From: an uncultured Clostridia bacterium | GTDB lineage: Bacteria > Bacillota > Clostridia > Oscillospirales > JAAYOS01 | Assembly: GCA_947631015.1 (NCBI GenBank) | Contig: CANRJS010000003.1 | Coordinates: 1 to 64,000 of the forward strand | Length of the DNA: 64,000 bases | Direction of reading: 5' to 3' | Shown: in pieces, positions 51,204-59,890 of the stretch | Numbering within the stretch: position 1 is the stretch's first letter | Layout: each line of letters begins with the position of its first letter | The notes under the pieces: generated by a model | Seen by the model: the letters and a program-made list of their open reading frames with translations, nothing else | Databases searched by the model: none | Told to the model about the DNA's origin: nothing | Program-made: the position numbers and the translations under genes

Positions 51204-52829
51204 ATGAGTGTATATAAGAGATACTGCATAGAGAGGTTTGACGAAAGCGGAAGGCTTCTCTCGATGGATTTTGACTACCCCGAAAACTTCAACTTCGGCT
51301 ACGACGTGGTGGACGCCACGGCGGCGGAGGAGCCGAATAAGCGCGCGCTCGTCTGGTGCAACGCCGCGGGCGAGGAGCGCACCTTCTCCTTCGGGGAGAT
51401 AAGCCGCCTCAGCAGCCGCGCGGCAAACGTCCTGCGCGCGGCGGGGATAGGGCGCGGCGACTATGTTATGGTTGCGCTCAAGCGCCACTACGAGTACTGG
51501 ATAGTTTCGGTCGCGCTGCACAAGCTCGGCGCGGTGATGATACCGATGACGCACATGCTCACCGCGCACGACATCGAGTACCGCATGAGCTGCCGCAGCA
51601 TAAGCGGCATAATCTGCACGCCGGACGACGACCTGCACGACAGGATGCTCGAAGCGGCGGCAAACAAGGCTCCAAACTGCCGGTTCTGGACGGTGCAGAG
51701 GAGCGTTCCCGGCTTCCGCAATCTCACGGAGGAGATGGAAAGCGCGTCAGAGACGTTTGAGCGCGTCGAGACGCGCGCGTCCGACCCGATGCTCCTCTAC
51801 TTCACCTCCGGCACGACAGGCTACCCGAAGGGCGTAATACATGACTTCACATATCCGCTTGCGCACGTCGTCACGGCGAAGTACTGGCAACAGGCGGAGG
51901 AGAACGGCCTGCACTTCACCGTCGCCGAGACCGGCTGGGCGAAGGCGTCCTGGGGAAAAATCTACGGTCAGTGGCTCGTCGGCAGCGCCGTCATGGTCTA
52001 CGACTTTGACAACTTCGAGCCGAAGCAGCTCGTGAGCGTCATAAACAGGTACGGCGTCACGTCCTTCTGCGCCCCCGCGACGGTGTATCGCTACCTCGCG
52101 CGGAAGGGCATCCCCGCCATGCCGCATCTGAAGCACGCGGCAACGGCGGGCGAACAGCTCAATCCGAGCATATCGAGGACGTTTACCGAGAGCACCGGCC
52201 TCCCGCTCGCCGAGGGGTACGGTCAGACCGAGACTACGATACTTCTCGGCAACTTCTGCTGGGAGGAGCCGGTAGTCGGCTCGCTCGGCAAGCCCTCGCC
52301 GATATACGACATTGAGATACGCGATGCGGACGGCACCCTCACCCCTGAGGGCGAGGTGGGCGAGATAGTCATCCTCCCGAAAAACGGAAAGCGTCCCACC
52401 GGCCTCTGCTGCGGCTACCTCGACGAGGGGACCTACGCCGCCGCGTGGGACGGCGGCGTCTACCACACCGGCGACTCCGCGCTGAAGGACAAGGACGGCC
52501 GTTTCTTCTTCTACGGCCGGATTGACGACATAATCAAGAGCGGCGGCTTCCGCATCGGCCCAAACGAGGTCGAAAACGTCCTCATGGCGCACCCTGGCGT
52601 GATGGAGTGCGCTGTGGTGGGAGTGCCCGACCCGCTGCGCGGACAGGCGATAAAGGCGTTCGTCGTGCCGTCGCCGGGATATACGGCGTCCACCGAGTTT
52701 GCGCGCGAGCTCCGCGAGTACGCGAACAGCCGCATGGCCGAGTACAAGTGGATACGCTTTGTCGAGTTCATGGACGAGATACCGAAGACGATAAGCGGCA
52801 AGATGCGTAAGACCGAGCTGCGGAAGTGA
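51204..52829 (+). CDS. Acyl-CoA synthetase (AMP-forming)
   Basis: 541 residues. The AMP-binding motif is LYFTSGTTGYPKGV, then YGQTE, TGD in VYHTGDSAL, and the C-terminal GKMRKTELRK with the catalytic Lys in ISGK. The family members closest in layout act on medium-chain acids. As last gene of the fab-acc operon, four bases after accA, it probably activates exogenous or recycled fatty acids, or loads an unusual starter. Chain length not deducible. Confidence 0.87.
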   Translation: MSVYKRYCIERFDESGRLLSMDFDYPENFNFGYDVVDATAAEEPNKRALVWCNAAGEERTFSFGEISRLSSRAANVLRAAGIGRGDYVMVALKRHYEYWIVSVALHKLGAVMIPMTHMLTAHDIEYRMSCRSISGIICTPDDDLHDRMLEAAANKAPNCRFWTVQRSVPGFRNLTEEMESASETFERVETRASDPMLLYFTSGTTGYPKGVIHDFTYPLAHVVTAKYWQQAEENGLHFTVAETGWAKASWGKIYGQWLVGSAVMVYDFDNFEPKQLVSVINRYGVTSFCAPATVYRYLARKGIPAMPHLKHAATAGEQLNPSISRTFTESTGLPLAEGYGQTETTILLGNFCWEEPVVGSLGKPSPIYDIEIRDADGTLTPEGEVGEIVILPKNGKRPTGLCCGYLDEGTYAAAWDGGVYHTGDSALKDKDGRFFFYGRIDDIIKSGGFRIGPNEVENVLMAHPGVMECAVVGVPDPLRGQAIKAFVVPSPGYTASTEFARELREYANSRMAEYKWIRFVEFMDEIPKTISGKMRKTELRK

Positions 52830-52991
52830 CAGCGCCGCGTCCGCAAAACGGCCGTCTCTCCGCAGATACGGTGTCATTTTGCGTGTCGGATACAGCGCCG
52901 GGAAAACACGGAACCGCCTTAGCGGTATAAGCTGCCGCTTTGGCATGGCTTTTGCATGGAGAACGGCACTTTACGTTTGGAGGAGGCCGCT

Positions 52992-53831
52992 ATGCACAGG
53001 GACGGGAAGTGGGCAAGGCAGATAACAGAGTGGCAGCGCGAGGACGGAAGCTGGGGAGATTTTCATTCTCTCGCCGTCTCGGGCGGTTCCCGTATCACCA
53101 CGGAGCAGGCGCTTCGCAGATTGGAAATACTCGGATGCACGATGGAGGACGAGTGCATCCGGAAAGCGGTCGGTTATATGAACGACTGCCTAGTCGGCGA
53201 GAAGACTATCCCGGACAGGGAGGAAAAGGTCCACGACTGGAGCGTTTTCACCTCGCTGCTGCTTGCAACGGGCATACGGCGGTTTACAAAGGACAACGAC
53301 GCCGCAAACAGGGTCGCAGGGAACTGGGCGGAGATCGTGACCGCCGCCTTTGATGGCGGAAGCTTCGACTATGACAGATATGTCACGGAGTACAAAAGCA
53401 TCCTGTGCCCGAACGGCGGGAGAATAATCGGAATCGAAAACTACTACCCGGTGTCCCTGCTGTGCGGCTGCCTTGACGAAAAGACGGAGCTTGCCTTCGT
53501 GGAGCATATCCTGAACTTCGAGAAGGGTATCTATTACATATACGACCGTCCGGTCTCGGTCCTGCCGCAGGAGTTTCGCAGCAGGAACGCGAGCAATTAC
53601 TTGGGCGCGGTCGAGCTGCTTATAAGATATAAGCGGGCAGGCCGTAAGCTTGAATTTGTCGCGGACTGGCTCCTTGACAATCGCGGCGAAAACGGTAAGT
53701 GGGACATGGGAAAGACCGTGAGCGACAAGCGCTATTTCCCGCTTTCCGACGATTGGCGAAAGGACGCGACCCGCGAGGCAGACTGCACGGAGCGGATAGA
53801 AAAGATACTGCACGGCATTTCGGGCGGGTAA
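52992..53831 (+). CDS. Unknown protein with prenyltransferase/terpene-cyclase-like (toroid) repeats
   Basis: 279 residues. ITEWQREDGSWGDFHSL and LLDNRGENGKWDM resemble the QW-type repeats (Q-x2-DGxW) of alpha/alpha-toroid proteins such as squalene cyclases and prenyltransferase beta subunits. The DxDD cyclase motif and the zinc ligands of prenyltransferases were not seen, so enzyme function cannot be claimed. The ATG after TTTGGAGGAGG is preferred over the one at 52956. It follows the lipid operon by 160 bases, which may be coincidence. Confidence 0.6.
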   Translation: MHRDGKWARQITEWQREDGSWGDFHSLAVSGGSRITTEQALRRLEILGCTMEDECIRKAVGYMNDCLVGEKTIPDREEKVHDWSVFTSLLLATGIRRFTKDNDAANRVAGNWAEIVTAAFDGGSFDYDRYVTEYKSILCPNGGRIIGIENYYPVSLLCGCLDEKTELAFVEHILNFEKGIYYIYDRPVSVLPQEFRSRNASNYLGAVELLIRYKRAGRKLEFVADWLLDNRGENGKWDMGKTVSDKRYFPLSDDWRKDATREADCTERIEKILHGISGG

Positions 53832-53877
53832 CGTCATAATGTCGAAACCTATATAAATCGGATACTCAGAGGCGAAT

Positions 53878-54294
53878 ATGGAAGGATATATACGGAAAGT
53901 AAACTATCATGAGACCGACAAGATGGGCATCACCCACCACTCCAACTACGTCAAGTGGATGGAGGAGGCGCGGGTGGACTTCCTCGACAAGGTCGGCTAC
54001 GGCTACGCTAAGCTCGAGAGCGAGGGCATAGCCTCGCCGGTGCTGTCGGTCGAGGTCGAGTACAAGCGTCCCACGACCTTCGGGGACACTATCCGCATAG
54101 ACCTGCGCGTCGCGGACTACAACGGCGTCCGCTTCACGATAGGGTACACCGGCAATAACGTCGAGACCGGCGCCGTCGTGTTCACGGCAAAGAGCACCCA
54201 CTGCTTTGTCGGCGAGAACGGCAGGCCGATGATATTGAAGCGGCAGTTCCCCGGCTTTGACAGCCTGATGCGGGAGATGCTTGAGCAAGAGTAA
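53878..54294 (+). CDS. YbgC/4HBT-type acyl-CoA thioesterase
   Basis: 138 residues, hotdog fold. The motif YHETDKMGITHHSNYVKWMEEAR contains the catalytic Asp (Y-x2-TD-x-MG) and the HHSNY/W pair of the 4-hydroxybenzoyl-CoA thioesterase group. It hydrolyses short acyl-CoA or acyl-ACP thioesters. The ribosome site is weak (GAGG). It lies downstream of the fatty acid operon. Confidence 0.88.
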   Translation: MEGYIRKVNYHETDKMGITHHSNYVKWMEEARVDFLDKVGYGYAKLESEGIASPVLSVEVEYKRPTTFGDTIRIDLRVADYNGVRFTIGYTGNNVETGAVVFTAKSTHCFVGENGRPMILKRQFPGFDSLMREMLEQE

Positions 54295-54364
54295 AAGCGG
54301 CCGCGACCCGGCATCGGGCTCGCGGCGCGCGTTTATATAAGAATGTATTTCGGGAGGAAGAAAT

Positions 54365-55447
54365 ATGGACGCTTCTCTGCGCTTTGATTACCACTTTGAG
54401 CCGAGAAAGGGCTGGATGAACGACCCGAACGGCCTCATACGTTATAACGGAATGTACCACGCGTTCTTCCAGCACAATCCGTATTCGGCGCAGTGGGGGC
54501 CGATGCATTGGGGTCACGCCGTGAGCCGCGACCTGCTCCACTGGGAGGAGCTGCCGATAGCGCTCCGCCCGGACATGCCCTATGAAAACTTCGGCGGCTG
54601 CTTCTCCGGCTCCGCCGTCGAGAAGGACGGCAGGCTCTACCTCATCTACACCTCCGTCTCGAAGGAGCTCGCGCAGACGCAGTCGGTCGCGTGGAGCGAC
54701 GACGGCGTGAACTTCACGAAGTACGAGGGGAACCCCGTCATACGCAAAAATCCCTTTGGGACGCCGGACTTCCGCGACCCCAAGGTCACGCTTATCGACG
54801 GGAAGTACTACATGGCGGTCGGCACCGGCGACAAGACGGTCGGGAAGGTGCTGCTGTTTACGAGCGACACGCTCCTCGATTGGGAGTACGCCGGCGTGCT
54901 GTTCGAGGGCGAGGAGTATGCAAACTGCATCGAGTGCCCGGACTTCTTCAAGCTGGGGGACAGGTACGTCCTGATGTTCTCGAAGATAGGAACGCAGGAG
55001 CGCTCGACCCACTTCGTCGTGGGCGACTTCGAGGACGGCCGGCTCGTAAACTGCTCGATCAGCCGCCCCGAGTGGGGGCCGGACTTCTATGCGCCGCAGA
55101 CCTTTGTGGACGGGGAGCGCCGCCTGATGATCGGCTGGATGTACCACTGGGGCAAGCAGGCGCCGGAGGGGTGTGAGTTTGCGGGCGCGCTGTCGATACC
55201 GCGCGAGCTGACTCTCGACGGCGGGAAGATAAAGAGCTTCCCCGTGGAGGAGGCCCGTCACCTCCTGACAAAGGAGAGCGAATATGTCGAGATCTCGGGG
55301 AACACCCTCATATTGAAGACTGCGAGCGGCGAAAAGACCGTGCGGGAGCTCGAAAGGCTAGACATGCTCGACATCCTTGAGGACACAAAGTCGGTCGAGG
55401 TGTTCGTAAACGGCGGCGAAGCGGTGTACAGCTTCTGGAAATACTGA
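54365..55447 (+). CDS. Glycoside hydrolase family 32 (sucrose/fructan hydrolase), compact form
   Basis: 360 residues. The nucleophile is Asp20 in WMNDPNG, the transition-state stabiliser Asp is in FRDPKV and the acid/base Glu in IECPDFF. GHAVSRDLLHWEELPIAL is typical. The five-bladed propeller is complete, but the C-terminal beta-sandwich is much shorter than usual (GH32 enzymes are mostly 450-500 residues), ending at VEVFVNGGEAVYSFWKY. There is no signal peptide, so it acts on imported sucrose, sucrose-6-phosphate or fructo-oligosaccharide. CGGGAGG precedes the ATG. Confidence 0.88.
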   Translation: MDASLRFDYHFEPRKGWMNDPNGLIRYNGMYHAFFQHNPYSAQWGPMHWGHAVSRDLLHWEELPIALRPDMPYENFGGCFSGSAVEKDGRLYLIYTSVSKELAQTQSVAWSDDGVNFTKYEGNPVIRKNPFGTPDFRDPKVTLIDGKYYMAVGTGDKTVGKVLLFTSDTLLDWEYAGVLFEGEEYANCIECPDFFKLGDRYVLMFSKIGTQERSTHFVVGDFEDGRLVNCSISRPEWGPDFYAPQTFVDGERRLMIGWMYHWGKQAPEGCEFAGALSIPRELTLDGGKIKSFPVEEARHLLTKESEYVEISGNTLILKTASGEKTVRELERLDMLDILEDTKSVEVFVNGGEAVYSFWKY

Positions 55448-55479
55448 GTGTATTCCCTCGGGACAAAAATCTAATAGAC

Positions 55480-55518
55480 AAAAGAGCACCGACGGCTTCA
55501 GGCCGTCGGTGCTCTTTT
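55480..55518. terminator. Bidirectional terminator between GH32 and GNAT genes
   Basis: A 17-base perfect stem AAAAGAGCACCGACGGC / GCCGTCGGTGCTCTTTT with loop TTCAG. It overlaps the stop codon of the GNAT gene. Confidence 0.88.
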
Positions 55519-55978
55519 ACAGCGTCTTTATCATGATGAGGCAGGGATTTTCCTCGTCCCACATCTCATGCAGGGTGAGAAGCGGCTCGAAACCCATGGC
55601 GCGGTAGAAAGCGCGCGTCGCCTCGTAGGGAGGGTAGTTCACCTCGTCGCTTAGTGTCTTTGCGACTACGTAACGGCATCCGTTCTCGCGGAACCACTCC
55701 TCCGATTTGAGCCACAGCGCGCGTCCTACGCCCATGCCTCGGCAAGAGGGATGCACCCCGCAGACGTATATCTCACCGGTGTGCCCGTAGTGCATGTCAA
55801 GCGAGAAGAAGCCGATGTATTTCCCGTCGTAGACGGCGGCGAGGAACGGCCGTGAGCGCACGCCCTCGGCGTATTCGGCGACACCCTCGGGGCTCCCAAA
55901 CCAGTCGCCGAGCTCCGCGAGAACGTCCCGCAGGACGCGGCTCTTCTCGTCCGCGTCGGTTATCCAAACTGTTTCCAT
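55517..55978 (-). CDS. GNAT-family N-acetyltransferase
   Basis: 153 residues. IYVCGVHPSCRGMGVGRALWLKSE is the acetyl-CoA loop and ATRAFYRAMGFEPL the C-terminal pattern. LAAVYDGKYIGFFSLDMHYGHTGEIYV fits the aminoglycoside-like and general GNAT group. GGGGAGG precedes the ATG. High GC like the host, unlike the other GNATs here. Substrate unknown. Confidence 0.85.
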   Translation of the reverse strand: METVWITDADEKSRVLRDVLAELGDWFGSPEGVAEYAEGVRSRPFLAAVYDGKYIGFFSLDMHYGHTGEIYVCGVHPSCRGMGVGRALWLKSEEWFRENGCRYVVAKTLSDEVNYPPYEATRAFYRAMGFEPLLTLHEMWDEENPCLIMIKTL

Positions 55979-56121
55979 GTTGACCTCCCCGTGCGTGAGC
56001 ATTTCAAAAACTTCCGATTTCCCTTTGTGTTCCGGGAGCGCTTAAAGCACAACCGGGGCGCTGCGTGTCAAACGGTATGTTTGACAATTTCCCCATTAGC
56101 ATTATGACTAGCGGGAATTTG

Positions 56122-56457
56122 TCAATTTCCCTTATCTATAAGTTTTTTCCATTGGATATATTCCGGCGTTTCATCCCATTCCAATGCCCTGTCAATATAA
56201 AACTCTGCTAACTCGAAAGATGCAGGGGGCGTTGATGCTGTGAAAAGATAATAAGCCGTTAAAAATGCACAGCGGGCGGCAGCTTTCAACCTGTTTTCTC
56301 GCTGAAGTCTGTGTAACGACGCTTCTAATACAAAGAACAGGTTAAGTCGATTTACCGCAGTTTCATTCGCGTAAAAGCAATTCAAGTCATCGAGCGTTAG
56401 TTCAAAGATAACTTTTTCATCAAAATACGGATGTCCGAAATCTATGCCGATCTTCAT
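56122..56457 (-). CDS. Orphan low-GC hypothetical protein
   Basis: 111 residues, not recognised. The start IGIDFGHPYFDEKVIFELTL leads to a helical body with NRLNLFFVLEASLHRL and ALEWDETPEYIQWKKL, a little like the small helical immunity or repeat proteins found singly in genomes. GGAG lies 10 bases ahead of the ATG. GC is far below the neighbours, so it is probably acquired. No partner toxin is adjacent. Confidence 0.55.
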   Translation of the reverse strand: MKIGIDFGHPYFDEKVIFELTLDDLNCFYANETAVNRLNLFFVLEASLHRLQRENRLKAAARCAFLTAYYLFTASTPPASFELAEFYIDRALEWDETPEYIQWKKLIDKGN

Positions 56458-56658
56458 ACTGATCTTTCTCCAAAAACCGAATTGTCGAATGTTCAAACAT
56501 TCCTTATTAAGATTAGGCATAAAAAACAAGCATCATACTAAATCAAATCTTGCCGGGAATGCAAAGCCGAATTGGTCCTACCAAAAAGGGCGTGCGGCGC
56601 GCTTTACCGGTCGGCGGCAAAGCCGCCTGTCCGCGCGCCGCGAAAGAAGCGCCGCAGC

Positions 56659-57426
56659 TCACTCTATCCCGAAGAACCGCTTTCCGTTCTCAAAGGTCTG
56701 CCGCGCGAAGACTTCTTCGTCGACGCAGCGCTCCTCCGCGAGGCGGCGGCAGATGTGGTGAAGGTACAGCGAGCTGTTGCGCCGCCCGCGCACCGGCTCG
56801 GGGGACATGTACGGCGAGTCAGTCTCTATCATTATGCGGTCGTCCGGGACGGCGACGACCGCCTCGCGGAGTTTGTGCGCGTTTTTGAAGGTCGCGGAGC
56901 CGGTGAAGCTGATATACCACCCGCGCCGGACGAGCTCGCGCGCGTACTCCGCGCTCCCCGAGAAGCAGTGGAACACGCCCTTCACGTCGGGAAACTCGTC
57001 GACTATCTCGAGCGCGTCGCCGTGAGCCTCGCGGTCGTGGACTATCACCGGCAGACCGAGCTCGCGCGCGAGCGCCATCTGACGGCGGAAGAACGCCTTC
57101 TGCTCCTCTTTGTTGTCCCTGTCCCAGTAGTAGTCAAGGCCGATCTCGCCTATCGCGACGACCTCCTTCTCGCTCTGCGCGAGGCTCGCTATCTCCTCGA
57201 AAGCGGCGTCGTCGGTCTCCTTTATGTCGGACGGGTGGACGCCCACCGCCGCGTAGAAGTGCGGATAGGTCCGCGCGAACGCGACCGCCGCGCGGGAGCT
57301 TTCAAGGTTGCAGCCGGGGTTCACGACGAGACCGACGCCCTCGTAAGGGAGCGAGCGAATGAGCGCGTCGCGGTCGGAGTCGAAGCGCGCGTCGTCGTAG
57401 TGTGCGTGAGTGTCAAATAAAGTCAT
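56659..57426 (-). CDS. tatD: TatD-family metal-dependent DNase
   Basis: 255 residues, TIM-barrel amidohydrolase fold. Metal ligands are seen in FDTHAHYDD, IGEIGLDYYWD, PVIVHDREA, VFHCFSGS and IETDSPYMSPEPVRGRRN. TatD/YabD proteins are Mg-dependent 3' exonucleases. CAGGAGG precedes the ATG. It follows metG, the normal Firmicute order. Confidence 0.93.
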   Translation of the reverse strand: MTLFDTHAHYDDARFDSDRDALIRSLPYEGVGLVVNPGCNLESSRAAVAFARTYPHFYAAVGVHPSDIKETDDAAFEEIASLAQSEKEVVAIGEIGLDYYWDRDNKEEQKAFFRRQMALARELGLPVIVHDREAHGDALEIVDEFPDVKGVFHCFSGSAEYARELVRRGWYISFTGSATFKNAHKLREAVVAVPDDRIMIETDSPYMSPEPVRGRRNSSLYLHHICRRLAEERCVDEEVFARQTFENGKRFFGIE

Positions 57427-57445
57427 ATCTGCCTCCTGTAAAGAA

Positions 57446-57476
57446 GCAGGGACGGCGAAATGGCCGCCGTCCCTGC
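57446..57476 (-). terminator. Hairpin between metG and tatD
   Basis: GCAGGGACGGC and GCCGTCCCTGC form an 11-base stem followed by TTCTTT on the minus strand. Possibly a weak or attenuating terminator inside the operon. Confidence 0.45.
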
Positions 57477-57504
57477 AATCGTTCAACAGTACCGAAGCTC
57501 CGTC

Positions 57505-59511
57505 TCAGTGTATCCGCTGGCCCGCCGGGACGTCGTCCGGCAGGAATATCACCGACGCGCCGCCCTCCGGCGTGTCCGCTGCGAGGAGCATACCGTTCGA
57601 CTCTACGCCGCGAAGCTTCGCGGGCTTGAGGTTCGCGACGACGACTATCGTCTTGCCGATGAGATCCTCCGGGCTGTACCACGCGCGGATGCCGCTCACT
57701 ATCTGCCGCTTCTCATAGCCGAGGTCAACCTGTATGCGGAGCAGCTTGTCCGACTTCGGGACAGGCTCGCAATCGTAGACCTTCGCCGCGCGGAGCTCGA
57801 CCGACATGAAATCGTCTATCGTTATCTGCGGCAGATGCTCCGGCTCGGACGCTTCCGCAGGTTCGGGCTTCTTTGCATCGGCCTTCGGAGCCTCCTCCTT
57901 CGCGGGCTCGGCGGCCTTCGCCTGCTCCGCCTCGAGAATGGCGTCGAGCGAAGCGAGCTCCTTCTCCACGTCGATACGCGGGAAGAGCGGTGCGCCGGAG
58001 GTGGTCTTCCAGAAGCCCTCGGTCTCGAGGTCGAAGGAGACAGCGTCCCACACGCGCCCGCCCGCCGGCACGCCGAGGCGCTCGAATATCGCCTCCGCAG
58101 TGTCCGGCATGACCGGGCTTACGAGTATCGCCGCGACGCGTATCGCCTCGCAGAGGTTCTTGAGTACGGAGAGCAGGCGCGGACGCTTCGCCTCGTCCTT
58201 TGCGAGCACCCACGGGCTGTTCTCGTCGATATACTTGTTGGCGCGGCTTATGAGACGCCACACCTCCGAGAGGGCGTTCGAGAACTGGAACGCATCCATC
58301 TGGCGCTCGTAGTTTGCCGTGACCTCCGCCGCGAGCGCTTTCAGCTCGCCGTCCGCCTCGGTGAGCTCGCCGCCCTGCGCGAGGTCGCCGGAGAAGTAAC
58401 GGTCGCTCATCGCGGTGGTGCGGCTCACGAGATTGCCGAGGTCGTTTGCGAGGTCGGTGTTTATCGTTTGGATAAGCAGCTCGTTTGTGAAGTTGCCGTC
58501 CGAGCCGAACGGGAAGGTGCGAAGCAGGAAGAAGCGGAGCGAGTCGACGCCGAACTTCTCCGCGAGGATGTACGGGTCGACGACGTTGCCGCGCGATTTG
58601 CTCATCTTCTCGCCGTTGAAGTTGAGCCACCCGTGGCCGTAGACCTTCTTCGGCAGAGGAGCGCCCATGCTCATCAGGAACGCCGGCCAGTATATCGAGT
58701 GGAAGCGGACTATCTCCTTGCCCACGATGTGGACGTCCGCCGGCCAGAACTTCTCCATATCGTTGTATTCATCGTTCATGTAGCCGAGGGCGGTGGTGTA
58801 ATTGAAGAGCGCGTCAAGCCAGACGTAGACGACGTGGCCGGGATCGAAGTCTACCGGCACGCCCCACTTGAAGCTCGTGCGGCTGACGCAGAGGTCCTGG
58901 AGACCTCCCTCGCAGTCGATGAAGTTGTTTATCATCTCGTTGACGCGGATGCGCGGCTCGAGAAAGTCGGTGTTGAGAAGCAGATCACGCACCCTGTCCG
59001 CATACTTGGAGGCGCGGAAGAAGTACGCCTCCTCTTCGGCGTCTATGACCTCGCGGCCGCAGTCGGGACACTTGCCGTCGACAAGCTGGCTCTCGGTCCA
59101 GAAAGACTCGCAGGGCACGCAGTATTTTCCGGTGTACTTTCCCTTGTAGATGTCGCCCTTGTCGTACATTTCCTTGAAAATCTTCTGTATCGCGGCGACG
59201 TGGTAGTCGTCGGTCGTGCGAATGAATCGGTCGTAGGAGATGTTCATCAGCTTCCAGAGGTCCTTGACGCCGCGCGGACCCTCGACTATCCTGTCGACGA
59301 ACTCCTTCGGCGTGACGCCCGCCGCCTTCGCGTTGTTCTCTATTTTCTGACCGTGCTCGTCGGTGCCGGTAAGAAACATCACGTCATATCCCTGCATTCG
59401 CTTGTAGCGCGCGATGGCGTCGGTCGCGACTGTGCAGTAGGTGTGACCGATGTGCAGGTTGCTCGAGGGGTAGTAGATGGGTGTCGTGACGTAATACTTC
59501 TTGTCGGACAT
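57505..59511 (-). CDS. metG: Methionyl-tRNA synthetase with C-terminal tRNA-binding domain
   Basis: 668 residues. TTPIYYPSSNLHIGHTY holds the HIGH motif and KMSKSRGNVV the KMSKS loop. The zinc knuckle CVPC..CPDC is present. The C-terminal about 110 residues (IDDFMSVELRAAKVYDCEPVPKSDKLLRIQVDLG) form the EMAP/OB-fold dimer and tRNA-binding domain, joined by an Ala/Glu/Lys linker (about 525-560). CGGAGG precedes the ATG. No T-box was recognised in the short leader. Confidence 0.96.
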   Translation of the reverse strand: MSDKKYYVTTPIYYPSSNLHIGHTYCTVATDAIARYKRMQGYDVMFLTGTDEHGQKIENNAKAAGVTPKEFVDRIVEGPRGVKDLWKLMNISYDRFIRTTDDYHVAAIQKIFKEMYDKGDIYKGKYTGKYCVPCESFWTESQLVDGKCPDCGREVIDAEEEAYFFRASKYADRVRDLLLNTDFLEPRIRVNEMINNFIDCEGGLQDLCVSRTSFKWGVPVDFDPGHVVYVWLDALFNYTTALGYMNDEYNDMEKFWPADVHIVGKEIVRFHSIYWPAFLMSMGAPLPKKVYGHGWLNFNGEKMSKSRGNVVDPYILAEKFGVDSLRFFLLRTFPFGSDGNFTNELLIQTINTDLANDLGNLVSRTTAMSDRYFSGDLAQGGELTEADGELKALAAEVTANYERQMDAFQFSNALSEVWRLISRANKYIDENSPWVLAKDEAKRPRLLSVLKNLCEAIRVAAILVSPVMPDTAEAIFERLGVPAGGRVWDAVSFDLETEGFWKTTSGAPLFPRIDVEKELASLDAILEAEQAKAAEPAKEEAPKADAKKPEPAEASEPEHLPQITIDDFMSVELRAAKVYDCEPVPKSDKLLRIQVDLGYEKRQIVSGIRAWYSPEDLIGKTIVVVANLKPAKLRGVESNGMLLAADTPEGGASVIFLPDDVPAGQRIH

Positions 59512-59744
59512 GGATATTCCTCCGTTTCGTGTTCGGCGCATGACGCGCCGGGCGGACTTGCCGCCGTCAGCCTATATTGTACCACAAAATATAAGGTTTG
59601 CAAGTACCGCGGGCAAATTTGGGGCGCGGGAGGCGCCGGTCGGCAAAAACAGCGTCCGCGCGGACGCTCCCGGGAAAAGTTTAGAAAAATTTTATGTAAA
59701 CCGATAAATGTTCAAAGCGCGTTCACAGTTTAGAAATATTTGAC

Positions 59745-59890
59745 GGGTATACTGAAAATGTACCGGGGGACAGCCCGGTACGACCGGCAAAGGAACTGTC
59801 CAGTCATTTCCCCCTAACCCTCTTATATATCCCAACTTTCCAATTCCTTCTGCAAAAGACGCGCTTCGGCGCGCCTTTTGCATTTTCAAG
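59745..59890 (+). ncRNA. Candidate structured RNA with pseudoknot
   Basis: GTACCGGG-GGACAG-CCCGGTAC (59760-59781) is a perfect 8-base hairpin. Its loop GGACAG is complementary to CTGTCC at 59796-59801, the pattern of an H-type pseudoknot. About 50 unpaired bases follow, then a near-perfect terminator-like hairpin GCAAAAGACGCGC-TTCG-GCGCGCCTTTTGC (59852-59881). No frame fits. It does not match an RNA family I can name, and it could also be a relic of a mobile element or another repeat module. Confidence 0.35.

Noticed and set aside
59512..59700. T-box leader upstream of metG
   Set aside because: No specifier stem or T-box sequence (TGGNACCGCG) was seen on the minus strand.
57460..59733. Long plus-strand frame opposite metG
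   Set aside because: Same reason: antisense to metG, composition without domain pattern.
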